Source: Miltoncostaea oceani (GTDB taxonomy: Bacteria; Actinomycetota; Thermoleophilia; Miltoncostaeales; Miltoncostaeaceae). Taken from it: a stretch of 64,000 bases of DNA. Where the stretch lies: contig NZ_CP064357.1 in assembly GCF_018141545.1 (NCBI RefSeq), forward strand, positions 124,001 through 188,000, in the 5' to 3' direction. Positions 54,599 through 63,396 of this stretch are shown in pieces. Below the pieces are notes generated by a model. It worked only from the letters and a program-made list of their open reading frames with translations, had not been told where the DNA came from and made no database searches. Within the stretch, counting starts at the first letter, position 1, and each line of letters opens with the position of its first letter. The position numbers were made by a program, and so were the translations under genes.

Positions 54599-56196
54599 CG
54601 GCGCACGAGCAGGTTGACCTTCGCGCGGGCGGGGAGGGAGACCCCGGCCTTCCGGCTGGACTTCACGACCCGGTCCGCGCGCCTGTTGGCTCGGCCGACG
54701 TAGGTGATCTTGCCGAGGCGGCAGCCAGAGCGCACGATTCCCTTGCGGGCGTTCGGGACGGTCTTGCCGGCGAGGCGGGGGACCCGGCAGCGCGCCGGCT
54801 TCGTCGTCGTGCCGTTACCGCCGGTCGTGCCGGTCGTGCCGGTTCCGCCGGTGGTGCCCGGCGTGCCACCGGAGCCGGTCGTGACCGGCGGGGTCTGCGT
54901 GCCGGGAGTCGGCGGCGTCACGACCGCGGGGGGAGCGTCGCCCGGGGGGACGTTGACCTTGGCGACGTCGATGAGCGGGTTGTTGCCCGGGGTGCCGCTG
55001 ACGTTCAGGCCGTAGATCCAGATGCTGTGCCAGCCTGGGGTCAGGCCAGAGATCGTGCTTCGGAAGCCATGGAGGCCTCGTCCGTCGTGGACACGCGCGA
55101 CGTCGTTGCGGACCCGGTTCGCGATGCCGAGGTCGGCCAGGCGGAAGCCCGAGCCGGAGGGGCCGTCGATGTAGGCGTGGACGCCGGTGGATCCGTTGCG
55201 GGCGTTCGGGTCCACTGTCCAGCCGATGACCTCTGCGCGTCCGCCGAGCAGACCCTCGGCCGATTCGAAGTTGCCGAACGGGGCGCCGGCGACCGGCTCG
55301 GGCACCGTGATGGTGATCGAGTCCAGCATCGGGTTGGAGCCGGGCGTGTCGGGCACGTTGATCGCGTAGACGCGGACGGTGTGGCGGCCGGGCGCCAGCT
55401 TGAAGGCCGCGGAGAAGCCGTGGGCGCGACCGCCACCGTGGACCCGCTCGACGTCCGGGCGGTCGATGTTGGCGATCGCGCTGCCGAGGTTCGAGTCCTC
55501 GACGTAGACGTGGACCCGCGTCGGCGTGCTCTTGGCGTTCGGGTCCATCGTCCAGCCGCGCACTGCCACGTAGCCGCCGTTGACGCCCTTCACCAGTTCG
55601 AGGTTGCCGAACGGGCTGCCCGCGGCTGGAGCCGGCGGCGGGAGTGGGGGTGGGGCCGGAGTGTTGACATCCTTGATGTGGATGAACTCTGTGGGGTAGC
55701 TGGCCTCACCACGACTGACCCTCCACCGCTTGCTCCCGCGCTCCCAGTTCGAGTCACTCAGGGACACGGTGGCCCCGGAGACGGCATCGACGTAGGCGAC
55801 GTGGCCGGAGCCCGGAGCCCAAGGATGGCTCGAGCTGAAGAAGGCGATCGCACCAACCGCGGGCGTCGTGTTCACGGTGAACCCTTTGGCTCGGGCGTTC
55901 CCCGCCCACTCGAAGGCGTCGCCCAGATTGCCCGGGTTCGCCGCCCCATTGCGTGCGAGTCGGAACGCCACGTAGTTGGTGCAGTTGTTGCCCGCGCCAT
56001 CAACGGGGTATCCCCAGACCGAGGCCCCCGTGTAGCCGAACTGACTGATGCACCCGATCCCCGACTGGTTGCAGTCGATGGTCAGCGCCGAGGCAGAGGG
56101 TGGACGTCCTAGCAACGCCAGGACAAGAACGCCGAGAAGCGTCCCGAGGAGCAGGCGCCTCGTAGCGGCTGTCTGGCTGGTCATCAGTAGCGTCAT
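54595..56196 (-). CDS. Secreted CHAP-domain cell-wall protein with PASTA end
   Basis: 533 residues from ATG 56196 (GGAG five bases upstream). A signal (LLLGTLLGVLVLALLGRPPSASA) is followed by a CHAP amidase/endopeptidase domain (about 40-175) with the catalytic Cys in GAGNNCTNYVAFRL and His in GSGHVAYVDAV, then ISLSDSNWE-like strands. Two tandem repeats of about 105 residues (FGNLELVKGVNGG..., FGNFESAEGLLGG...), each with VRGWTMDPN or IGWTVDPN and HGFSAAF, follow. A Thr/Gly linker precedes a C-terminal PASTA domain (VPRLAGKTVPNARKGI). It probably cuts or binds peptidoglycan. Confidence 0.85.
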   Translation of the reverse strand: MTLLMTSQTAATRRLLLGTLLGVLVLALLGRPPSASALTIDCNQSGIGCISQFGYTGASVWGYPVDGAGNNCTNYVAFRLARNGAANPGNLGDAFEWAGNARAKGFTVNTTPAVGAIAFFSSSHPWAPGSGHVAYVDAVSGATVSLSDSNWERGSKRWRVSRGEASYPTEFIHIKDVNTPAPPPLPPPAPAAGSPFGNLELVKGVNGGYVAVRGWTMDPNAKSTPTRVHVYVEDSNLGSAIANIDRPDVERVHGGGRAHGFSAAFKLAPGRHTVRVYAINVPDTPGSNPMLDSITITVPEPVAGAPFGNFESAEGLLGGRAEVIGWTVDPNARNGSTGVHAYIDGPSGSGFRLADLGIANRVRNDVARVHDGRGLHGFRSTISGLTPGWHSIWIYGLNVSGTPGNNPLIDVAKVNVPPGDAPPAVVTPPTPGTQTPPVTTGSGGTPGTTGGTGTTGTTGGNGTTTKPARCRVPRLAGKTVPNARKGIVRSGCRLGKITYVGRANRRADRVVKSSRKAGVSLPARAKVNLLVRR

Positions 56197-56458
56197 GCCC
56201 ACTCCGGCTCTGGGTGCCTGAAGCGCGGCGCGGCATCATCCTCCGCCCGGAATCAACCCACGCTGGTCAGAGGGTTGTTCGGCGCGGTCTTTCACTCCGA
56301 TCGAGAGGACGGTGTCTCGCTGCGGATCCGGAACATCACATGCCCGCGAGAACGAACCTACTAGCCGTCCGTGTAGTCATCACTGGAGCTGACAGTCGGA
56401 GCTAGGAGGCAGCCTTATCTCCTAAGGGGCCGACGCCGCGCGGCCCAGTGGTGCGAGA

Positions 56459-56770
56459 TCAGAGGTTGGGTCCGATCCGGACCACGCGGCCGTAGACCGA
56501 CGCGCGCGAGGTCCAGCCGTTGACGCGACCGTGGTTGTTCCCGATCTGGACCCGGTCGCGCTCGAGGGCGCGGATCAGATGCAGGTAGGTCGAACCTCCG
56601 ACTCGCACGAGGACGATCTCCCCCGTCCTGAGCGTCGAGGGGTCGCTGACCGGAGCGAGCTCGACCTCCTGACCGGAGCGGATGCGCGGCGTCATCGAGT
56701 TGCCTCGCGGCCTCACGACCGCGTTCTCGCCTGAGGCCAGCCGGCTGATTGCCGCCGAAGCCCAGCTCAC
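56459..56770 (-). CDS. S24/S26 peptidase-like protein
   Basis: 103 residues from GTG 56770. VVRPRGNSMTPRIRSGQEVEL is the signature of the LexA/signal-peptidase fold, with Ser of GNSM as nucleophile, followed by GEIVLVRVGGSTYLHLIRAL and IGNNHGRVNGW. A clear catalytic lysine is not seen (the expected position reads LHLIRA), so activity is doubtful. No membrane anchor or DNA-binding domain is present. Confidence 0.65.
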   Translation of the reverse strand: MSWASAAISRLASGENAVVRPRGNSMTPRIRSGQEVELAPVSDPSTLRTGEIVLVRVGGSTYLHLIRALERDRVQIGNNHGRVNGWTSRASVYGRVVRIGPNL

Positions 56771-56798
56771 AGGGCGGTCACGACTTCGGGGACATGGG

Positions 56799-57386
56799 TC
56801 AGACTCCGGGGCCGATCGCAAGCACCTCGGGGTTGCTCGTGGTGATGATCCGCATCCGGTCGCCACCGAGGCTCATCAGCTCCGCCGCCTTGTAGACCGG
56901 CAGGGGCAGGACGATCACGTAGGTGATCCCCTCGGGAAGCGGAAGCGCCACCGCCTCGGGCTCGACCCGTCGCATCGCCGCGACGAACGCGGGAAGGGCG
57001 TCGGGGGAATAGGCGACGGGAACCCCGGTCGGCAGGTGGAGGGAGATGGTGTCGGTGATTGCCACGGGGTCGTCCTCGGTCGCTGGGGCGCTTGTCTGAG
57101 ACGAAGCTACGACCTTGCGCGAGGGATGACGCTCCGCGGTCCCCGCCGCCGACCCGGCCCGCTCGGCGGCGCGGGTGAGGTCCCCCGCGATCGCATTCCA
57201 ATCGCCCGCGAGGGCCCGCCTGTCCGCGGCGAGGCCTTGCGATACGCGATGGGAGGGGGGCCGCGGGCCGGAGGGGGAGGGGAAGATGTTGAGGATGCTC
57301 GCCGCGCCGGCGAGGAAGGCCTGCCATCCGGTCATGCCGGAGGACACGACTCTGGGCACGCGGGAGGGCCGTCGGGAGCGGGGCAT
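56799..57386 (-). CDS. Hypothetical protein
   Basis: 195 residues from ATG 57386; ATG 57336 and GTG 57065 (with GAGGA upstream) are alternatives. The first part (MTGWQAFLAGAASILNIFPS, then LAGDWNAIAGDLTRAAERA) resembles the start of small actinobacterial or phage-borne proteins of unknown role. The second part (ISLHLPTGVPVAYSPDALPAFVAAMRRVEPEAVALPLP, ITYVIVLPLPVYKAAELMSLG) is a compact alpha/beta unit. It is followed 28 bases later by the S24/S26-like gene. Confidence 0.5.
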   Translation of the reverse strand: MPRSRRPSRVPRVVSSGMTGWQAFLAGAASILNIFPSPSGPRPPSHRVSQGLAADRRALAGDWNAIAGDLTRAAERAGSAAGTAERHPSRKVVASSQTSAPATEDDPVAITDTISLHLPTGVPVAYSPDALPAFVAAMRRVEPEAVALPLPEGITYVIVLPLPVYKAAELMSLGGDRMRIITTSNPEVLAIGPGV

Positions 57387-57530
57387 CGACGGGCGACGAT
57401 AGGGGGCTACGGGTCCCCGCCGACCCGATCTCGCCCCGGCCGCCAGCCTGGTCAGGCGCTTCGTCGCCCCACCTCGGGGTCGGGATGGAGAAGTCCATGC
57501 AGGCGCTGACATCCGCCGTAGCGTCCATAC

Positions 57531-58004
57531 ATGGAGACGGTCATCGACAGGGCACGCGAGCTCGCGATCGCCCGCCACGCCGATCAGAGGTACGGGCCCC
57601 ATCCGTATGAGTACCACCTCGCCGCGGTGGAGTCGGTGCTCCGGCGCTACCACGTCCGTGATGCCGAGCTGCTGTCCGCTGCGTGGCTCCACGATGTCGT
57701 CGAGGACTGCGGCACGGGCATCGGCGAGATCGAGATGCGCTTCGGCGAGCGCGTCGCCTCCCTGGTCTGGGCCGTCACGGACAGTCCCGGGCCGAACCGT
57801 CGCGCGCGCAAGGCCGCGACCCACCTCAAGATCCGCTGCACCCCCGGCGCCGCCGTCCTGAAGGCCGCTGACCGGATCGCCAACTGCGAGGAGTCAGGGA
57901 AGCTCGGGATGTACCGCCGGGAGCACCCTGAGTTCCGTCGCGTCCTCGTCGCCGGCGGCGCTCCCGCCGTCATGCTCGGCCACCTGGACGCCCTGCTCAC
58001 CTGA
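57531..58004 (+). CDS. HD-domain phosphohydrolase (RelA/SpoT hydrolase-like)
   Basis: 157 residues. The N-terminal helix and HADQRYGPHPYEYHLAAV, then AAWLHDVVEDCGTG and KAADRIANCEES, match the metal-binding HD fold of SpoT/MESH1-type (p)ppGpp hydrolases: His in AxxHA, the HD pair and the second Asp. There is no synthetase domain, so a small alarmone hydrolase is plausible; other nucleotide substrates are possible. No ribosome binding site precedes ATG 57531, so the message may be leaderless. Confidence 0.8.
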   Translation: METVIDRARELAIARHADQRYGPHPYEYHLAAVESVLRRYHVRDAELLSAAWLHDVVEDCGTGIGEIEMRFGERVASLVWAVTDSPGPNRRARKAATHLKIRCTPGAAVLKAADRIANCEESGKLGMYRREHPEFRRVLVAGGAPAVMLGHLDALLT

Positions 58005-58214
58005 GGGTGAGCCCGCCTCGTTGCCTCCCAGAGCACGGTCGCGTCTCATCTGGCGGACGCGCGCGAAGTTCAGGTCGCTGAGACGCCGCGCGTCCTCGAG
58101 CGCCTCCCCGCTCAGGGCGAAGCCCGGACCCTCACGGGAGAGGACGTAGAAGGCCCCGGGCGCGACTCCGTCGATGAAGGCTTGGGTGGCTGAGGTCCTC
58201 TCGTGTCCGGACAT
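57894..58214 (-). CDS. Possible small protein overlapping the HD gene
   Basis: 106 residues from ATG 58214. The first 60 look protein-like (SATQAFIDGVAPGAFYVLSREGPGFALSG, EALEDARRLSDLNFARVRQMRRDR), but the last 37 run antisense to the HD gene and are low-complexity. The ribosome binding site is weak. Either a short real gene with an overrun frame or chance. Confidence 0.3.
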   Translation of the reverse strand: MSGHERTSATQAFIDGVAPGAFYVLSREGPGFALSGEALEDARRLSDLNFARVRQMRRDRALGGNEAGSPSGEQGVQVAEHDGGSAAGDEDATELRVLPAVHPELP

Positions 58215-58409
58215 GGGCTCAGCGTGCCACCCGGCGCCGGTCGGGCGCTCGGAATTGAGGTGCGAGAACCCGTCCCACTTTAGGAACCCCGACCACACCG
58301 GCGAGGGCTCGAGCGCAGGCCGGTGCGGTTGCGTCTGGCGCACCCGTCTGCGCATGATCGCCGGAATCGCTGACTGAGCGTCAGTGCGTGCGCCGGAGAG
58401 GAGCACGAG

Positions 58410-58537
58410 TGGCCACGTGCGTCGTCATCCGACGGACGCTCTGTGTGTCGAGGGGCGCGGTCGGCGTCCGCGACTTCATCGCCCGGCCCAACGTGACCGT
58501 CCGCGCGGGTGGGAGCTACCTGGCACGAAGGCCGTGA
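58410..58537 (+). pseudogene. Fragment of a FecR-like protein C-terminus
   Basis: The frame ending at TGA 58535-58537 reads TLCVSRGAVGVRDFIARP followed by NVTVRAGGSYLARRP. This matches the last 33 residues of the intact gene at 60135-61175 (VTKGSVTVRDFTARR, VIVRAGKSYLARRP) residue by residue, including the stop. No start or upstream domain is present, so it is a decayed or partial duplicate. Confidence 0.65.
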
Positions 58538-58745
58538 GAGCGGCTCCTCGGCAAGGACCATGTGGGGGCAGATGTCGCGCGCTGAGGTTGCGAACCTGGC
58601 CGTCGCCAGGTGGCAACGTGAATCACGGCGGCACACGGACGATGCCTGGTGGCGAGGTGTCCACGAGCGACCTGTTCAGAGCGGGGAAGATCCGGTGGGC
58701 GTCGGCCGTCGGGTGCAGGAGAGGCCCCGACGACTTGGAGCGATC

Positions 58746-59993
58746 ATGAGGTTGAAGACCGCCGCCGCGACCGACGCCCCCGCCGCGCCTCTGCGCCGCA
58801 GGCACCGGGCGCGGCCCCCCGTCGCGTTGATCACCCTGGGGGTCGTCGCCTCGCTGAGCGGTGCGGCGCCGGCGCTCGGGGCCGGGGAGAACCGGATCGA
58901 GGGGTCCACGGGGCCTGACCTGCTGATCGGGACGACCGGACCCGACCTGATCGTCGGGGGTGACGGCAACGATGTCATCGACGGCCGCGGCGGCAACGAC
59001 ATCATCGACCCCGGACCGGGGGAGGACACCGTCACCGCCGGCGAGGGGAACGACATCGTGGATCTCCGCGACGGGGAGCGCGACGTCGTGATCTGCCAAC
59101 CGGGGGGCGAGGTCGTCATCGGCGCGGACCCGATCGACCGTGTCCGCGGCGGGTGCAACCGCAGCGAAGTGACGATCGGGCCGGGTGAGCTTCGCCGGCG
59201 CACCACCGGACCGATCCGCTCGAATGCGCCGCTTCACGTCGTCTACGACTTCGCGGCGGTCGCCCGTGTGCTCCACGACGGCGCCCCTGGTCTGCCCGGA
59301 CTCGGTTCTGTCCGCACGTCGGCGCGCCAGTACCCGTTGGGGGATCCCTTCCCCGCCGACCGCTGGCTGAGCAAGGTCGGCCACTCCGACCTCGAGCGCC
59401 TGTCGGCACCGGCGATGGCGGCCTTCCTCGCCGCCCGGATCAAGCAGTACCGGATCGGCCCCCGCCTCCAGGCCGACTTCGTCGCCATCGACGAGGTCGG
59501 TGTCGACGCCCAGGACGATGGCTTCGGTCCGCGTCTGCACGCGGCGATGAAGATCCTCGCCCGGCGCACCCACGGCCCGACCGGTCAGCCCCTCTCGCGC
59601 CGGGTCCTGATGTACGCCGCTCCGAAGTTCGTCGCGAACGTCGGCGAGCCGAACGACCGCGAGGACTGGGACTCGGCGATCGCCGCGGCGCGTCTGAGCG
59701 GCGGGGTCTACCTCCAGATGTACCACGCCGAGAACGGCCGGGTGACGAGCGTCGCCACCGAGGCTGAGTGGCGCGACTACCTGCCGAAGTGGAGCCGCGA
59801 GCTCGCCTCCTCGGGCTCCACGTTGCGGGTCCTCTTCACCGCGGGACGGCCGAGCCAGGCGACCCAGTGGAAGTGGGCGACCGCGACCGCCGCCGGCCGC
59901 AACGCCGTACGGGCGGGTTCGGGCGCCTACCGCCTCGGATCGGCGTCTGAGGCCCGCGCGTGGCTGCAGAACTGGAACCGCCATGCCCGCTGA
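58746..59993 (+). CDS. Secreted protein with RTX-type repeats and a possible hydrolase domain
   Basis: 415 residues from ATG 58746, with GGAGCGATC upstream. After a signal (ARPPVALITLGVVASLSGAAPALGA) come RTX-type nonapeptides (GPDLLIGTTGPDLIVGGDGN, GNDVIDGRGGND) at about 50-105, which bind calcium in a beta roll. The C-terminal 280 residues alternate strands and helices (ADFVAIDEVGVDAQDDGF, RVLMYAAPKFVANVG, LSGGVYLQMYHAENG) in a way that suggests a beta/alpha barrel with acidic residues after strands. It may be a glycosidase-like enzyme; no family can be named. Confidence 0.7.
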   Translation: MRLKTAAATDAPAAPLRRRHRARPPVALITLGVVASLSGAAPALGAGENRIEGSTGPDLLIGTTGPDLIVGGDGNDVIDGRGGNDIIDPGPGEDTVTAGEGNDIVDLRDGERDVVICQPGGEVVIGADPIDRVRGGCNRSEVTIGPGELRRRTTGPIRSNAPLHVVYDFAAVARVLHDGAPGLPGLGSVRTSARQYPLGDPFPADRWLSKVGHSDLERLSAPAMAAFLAARIKQYRIGPRLQADFVAIDEVGVDAQDDGFGPRLHAAMKILARRTHGPTGQPLSRRVLMYAAPKFVANVGEPNDREDWDSAIAAARLSGGVYLQMYHAENGRVTSVATEAEWRDYLPKWSRELASSGSTLRVLFTAGRPSQATQWKWATATAAGRNAVRAGSGAYRLGSASEARAWLQNWNRHAR

Positions 59994-60134
59994 GAAGGCC
60001 GGGAACCAGAGGGACCTTACGGACCGGGCGCGCGGTCGCGGCCGGTCATCCGCGACGCCAGGACCGTGCGGCCCGGGACGCCCTGGTCGGGCTTTCCTTG
60101 CGGGTCCCACGTGAGACGGAGAGGCGGGTTCACG

Positions 60135-61175
60135 ATGAGGCGGCATCGTCTCCGGTTCGCGTTCGTACCAGTGGTGCTGGCGTGCTTGGGAGTGATGGCG
60201 CCGACGGCTCTTGCCGACGCCGACCTGCGCGTCACGGTGTTCGACAACGATCCGACGAGGGGCGTCTCCGTCGGGCTCTCGAACGACGGTCCTGATCCCG
60301 CCGCGAACGTCACGTTCACGGTCAGGGTGGCGGGGGCGACGGTGCAGCAGTTCGAATACGCCGGCACGGAGCTGAGCTGCGGATCCTCCGGCGATACGGT
60401 CACCTGTACTTCGCCGCTGTTCGACGTGAGCTACAACGGCACACAAGTCGTCGTGCTCCGCCTCGCATTTCCGGCTGCCGGGCCGTACGCCGTCGCGGGG
60501 CAGGTCACCAGCAGCACCGCAGATCCGGTGCCGGGCAACAACTCTGCGACGGCGCCGGTTGCTCCGCCAGCGGCACCGACACCGACGCCGCCGACAGTGC
60601 CCACGCCCACGCCGCCGGTCGGCGTTCTGCCCGCGCCCGTCCAGGGACGCACCGTCAACGCCGAGCCGGTGAAGGGGATCGTGCGGGTGAAGCGGCCCGG
60701 CCAGCGGACCTTTACCGTCCTCCAGGCAGGCGAGCAGATCCCGGTGGGGTCCACCGTGGACACCACCAAGGGGCGGATGCGTCTCACCTCGGCCGCCGGT
60801 GGCACGAAGCTCAACGTGGCCGAGTTCTACGACGGCCAGTTCAAGGTCGCCCAGGCGCGCGGTCGTTCGCTGACTCGACTGCTGCTCACCGGCGGCAACC
60901 TGAATGCCTGCCCCAAGCCCGGCACCAGGGCGCAGGATGCCAAGAAGCCGAAGAAGCGCCCCGGCCGTCGCCTCTGGGGCAGCGGCTCCGGCGACTACCA
61001 GACGGGCGGCCGTCACTCGGCAACGACGGTGAGGGGCACGGTCTGGCTGGTGGAGGACCGCTGCGACGGCACCCTCACCCGGGTGACCAAGGGCAGCGTC
61101 ACCGTCCGCGACTTCACGGCGCGGCGGACGGTGATCGTGCGGGCGGGCAAGAGCTACCTGGCGCGACGGCCGTGA
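60135..61175 (+). CDS. Secreted FecR-like protein with DUF11-type domain
   Basis: 346 residues from ATG 60135. A Sec signal (FAFVPVVLACLGVMAPTALA) precedes a DUF11/CARDB-like beta domain (LSNDGPDPAANVTFTVRV, then NNSATAPV). A Pro/Thr linker leads to a FecR-like domain (VKGIVRVKRPGQRTFTVLQA, GSTVDTTKGRMRLTSA, ATTVRGTVWLVEDRC, GSVTVRDF). FecR domains in secreted proteins without an anti-sigma region are thought to be surface modules. A partial copy of its end lies upstream at 58410-58537. Confidence 0.75.
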   Translation: MRRHRLRFAFVPVVLACLGVMAPTALADADLRVTVFDNDPTRGVSVGLSNDGPDPAANVTFTVRVAGATVQQFEYAGTELSCGSSGDTVTCTSPLFDVSYNGTQVVVLRLAFPAAGPYAVAGQVTSSTADPVPGNNSATAPVAPPAAPTPTPPTVPTPTPPVGVLPAPVQGRTVNAEPVKGIVRVKRPGQRTFTVLQAGEQIPVGSTVDTTKGRMRLTSAAGGTKLNVAEFYDGQFKVAQARGRSLTRLLLTGGNLNACPKPGTRAQDAKKPKKRPGRRLWGSGSGDYQTGGRHSATTVRGTVWLVEDRCDGTLTRVTKGSVTVRDFTARRTVIVRAGKSYLARRP

Positions 61176-61306
61176 GACCGCCCGCGCACCGCCGGCCCTG
61201 CGGGACGGGCGACCGCGGATGCCGAGGAGCGAACCCGTCACCCGTGCGGAAGTTCACGCGCGCAGCCCGTCAGTTGGAGCGAGGACCCCACCACCAAGGA
61301 GCGACG

Positions 61307-63052
61307 ATGATCCCCACTCAGGCAGGCGGGTCCGATCCGGCACGGGTTCGACCCGCGCCGTGCGGCGTGATGCGCCGGACAGTGGGCTCCTTCCTGATGG
61401 CGGCGTGCCTTGCCATTTTCACGGCTGCCGCGGCGATGGGAGCTCCCGGAGGCCTTGACCGGGGCTTCGACGGCGACGGCCTTCGTAGCTACGACCTCGG
61501 CACGGCTGGGTCTTCGAGTGATGTCGCCGTCCAGCCCGACGGCAAAGTCGTCATGCTGAGCAGCGTCTCGGGCGCAGCCACCGACGGTGATCTGCTGATC
61601 ACCCGGGTGCTCGCCGACGGTAACCCGGACCTCACGTTCGGGACTGGTGGATCGACGCGGATCGCACCCGCGGGCACCCAGTTCCCCACGGCGCTCGCCC
61701 TCGCTCCGGATGGGCGGATCGTGATCCTCGGCTTCGACTCGGGGCTCACCGCGTCGATCCTCGTCGCCCGGCTCACCGCCGACGGCGCGCTCGACCCCAG
61801 CTTTGGCGCCGGGAGCGGAGTGCGGACCATCACGGCCGCCGGGGGCATCCCCTCAGACGTGGCGGTGCAGGCCGATGGGCGGATCGTGCTCACCGGCTCG
61901 GCCCGGCCGGTGAGCGAGCAGGACATCCTGGTCATGCGCCTGAACGCCGACGGGTCGACCGACGCGGGCTTCGGGGCCGGCGGCACCGTGTTCATCGAGG
62001 TCCTCCGTCAGGACATCGGCAACCGGATCGCGATCGCCCCGGACGGGCGCATCGTCATCGCCGGGGCGAGCTCCGGGGCGAGCGGAAACATCGTCGTCGT
62101 GCGCCTCGACGCCGCCGGCAACCTCGATGCGTCATTCGACGGCGACGGGCGCTTTGTCAGCACCCTCCCCGAGAACGACTCAGCCCGGGCCCTGGTCGTG
62201 CAGCCGGATGGGCGGATCGTGATCGCCGGCTCGCAGGGGATCGCCGGCAAGCGGTTCCCACTCATCGTGCGCCTCACCGACGCAGGTGCTGCCGACCCCA
62301 CCTTCGGCCAGGCGGGCTTCATGCTGGTGCGCCGGGCCTCCGACGCGACCGGCAACTTCGATGAGCTGGTGATCCAGCCCGACGGCGCGCTCATCGCCAC
62401 CGGAAGCACGATCGCCCGCCTCACCCCCGAGGGCGCGGTGGACCTGGCCTTCGGCAACGCGGGCCAGGCCCGCATTCCATCCGGCATCAGCGGCCGGGCA
62501 CCGGTGACGCTCGCCCCCGATGGTGATCTGGTCATGGCCGCCACCACGTCGACCGTGGCCGCGGGCAGTGTGCTGCTCGCCCGCTACGAAGGCGGTGGCA
62601 CGCTACGACCGGCCCGCTGCGCCGGGCGGATCGCCACCTTCGTCGGCACCAACGCGGGTGAGAACCGGATGCGGGGCACCGAGGGCGACGACGTGATCAT
62701 GGGGCTCGGTGGCAACGACACCATCTCCGGCCTCGGTGGCAACGATGTCGTCTGCGCCGGCCCCGGCCGCGACAAGGTCCTCGGGAACGCTGGAAACGAC
62801 CGCCTCTTCGGCGAGGCCGGCCCCGACCGGCTCCTCGGCGGCCCCGGCAACGATCGCCTGTCGGGTGGCCCGGGCCGCGATCACCTGAGCGGTGAGGACG
62901 GCGTCGACCGGCTCCTCGGTGGCCCCGGCCCGGACCTGCTGCTCGGTGGCTCAGCCGGCGACATCCTCGACGGCCTCGCCGGACGCGATGAGGCCCGCGG
63001 CGGCGACGGACGCGATGTCTGCCGCGCTGAGGTGGTGCGACAGTGCCCGTGA
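61307..63052 (+). CDS. Secreted delta-60 propeller protein with RTX repeats
   Basis: 581 residues from ATG 61307, with AAGGAG upstream. The signal (SFLMAACLAIFTAAAAMGA) lies about 25-45. About seven delta-60 repeats follow (VQPDGKVVMLSS..., VRLDAAGNLDASFDGDG...), forming a beta propeller at about 55-440. The C-terminal 110 residues are RTX nonapeptides (GTEGDDVIMGLGGNDTISG, GGPGNDRLSGGPGRD), a calcium-binding beta roll. This is a surface or secreted structural protein. Its stop overlaps the next start (GTGA-type), linking it to the S74-type gene. Confidence 0.85.
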   Translation: MIPTQAGGSDPARVRPAPCGVMRRTVGSFLMAACLAIFTAAAAMGAPGGLDRGFDGDGLRSYDLGTAGSSSDVAVQPDGKVVMLSSVSGAATDGDLLITRVLADGNPDLTFGTGGSTRIAPAGTQFPTALALAPDGRIVILGFDSGLTASILVARLTADGALDPSFGAGSGVRTITAAGGIPSDVAVQADGRIVLTGSARPVSEQDILVMRLNADGSTDAGFGAGGTVFIEVLRQDIGNRIAIAPDGRIVIAGASSGASGNIVVVRLDAAGNLDASFDGDGRFVSTLPENDSARALVVQPDGRIVIAGSQGIAGKRFPLIVRLTDAGAADPTFGQAGFMLVRRASDATGNFDELVIQPDGALIATGSTIARLTPEGAVDLAFGNAGQARIPSGISGRAPVTLAPDGDLVMAATTSTVAAGSVLLARYEGGGTLRPARCAGRIATFVGTNAGENRMRGTEGDDVIMGLGGNDTISGLGGNDVVCAGPGRDKVLGNAGNDRLFGEAGPDRLLGGPGNDRLSGGPGRDHLSGEDGVDRLLGGPGPDLLLGGSAGDILDGLAGRDEARGGDGRDVCRAEVVRQCP

Positions 63053-63396
63053 GCGCGGACGAGCCCGAGCAGGCAGGGCCCAGCCCCTCCCAGGCCATGG
63101 CCCGCCTTCGCCGGATCCGTGGCGTCAGCTGGGAGTGGAAGGACCCGAGCCACCCGAGCCACCGCCCCGGCCGCCAGATGGGTGTGATCGCACAGGAGGT
63201 CCAGGAGGTCTTCCCCGACCTGGTCCGCGAGGGCGCCGATGGCTACCTCACCGTCGACTACGCCGGGCTGCTCGCCCCGGTGATCGAGGCGATCAAGGAA
63301 CTCGATCTGCGTCTCGAGCGAATCGAGCGGCACATCGGCCTTCCACACGAGGCGCCCAGCGACGATCCAGGTGTTCAGCCCGAGGAGATGAGATGA
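63043..63396 (+). CDS. Free-standing S74-type intramolecular chaperone domain
   Basis: 117 residues from GTG 63043 or 63049, both overlapping the previous stop. LRRIRGVSWEWKDPSH, then QMGVIAQEVQEVFPDLV and YLTVDYAGLLAPVIEAIKEL is the S74 chaperone of phage tail fibres and endosialidases, which trimerises the fibre and then cuts itself off. Here there is no fibre domain in the same chain. It is overlapped by the pseudokinase start (ATGA). Perhaps it assembles the neighbouring surface proteins. Confidence 0.82.
   Translation: MPVSADEPEQAGPSPSQAMARLRRIRGVSWEWKDPSHPSHRPGRQMGVIAQEVQEVFPDLVREGADGYLTVDYAGLLAPVIEAIKELDLRLERIERHIGLPHEAPSDDPGVQPEEMR

Noticed and set aside
58623-61241. 872-codon minus-strand frame
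   Set aside because: It is antisense to two well supported secreted-protein genes, is Arg/Gly/His-rich and has no domain; it is a product of high third-position GC.
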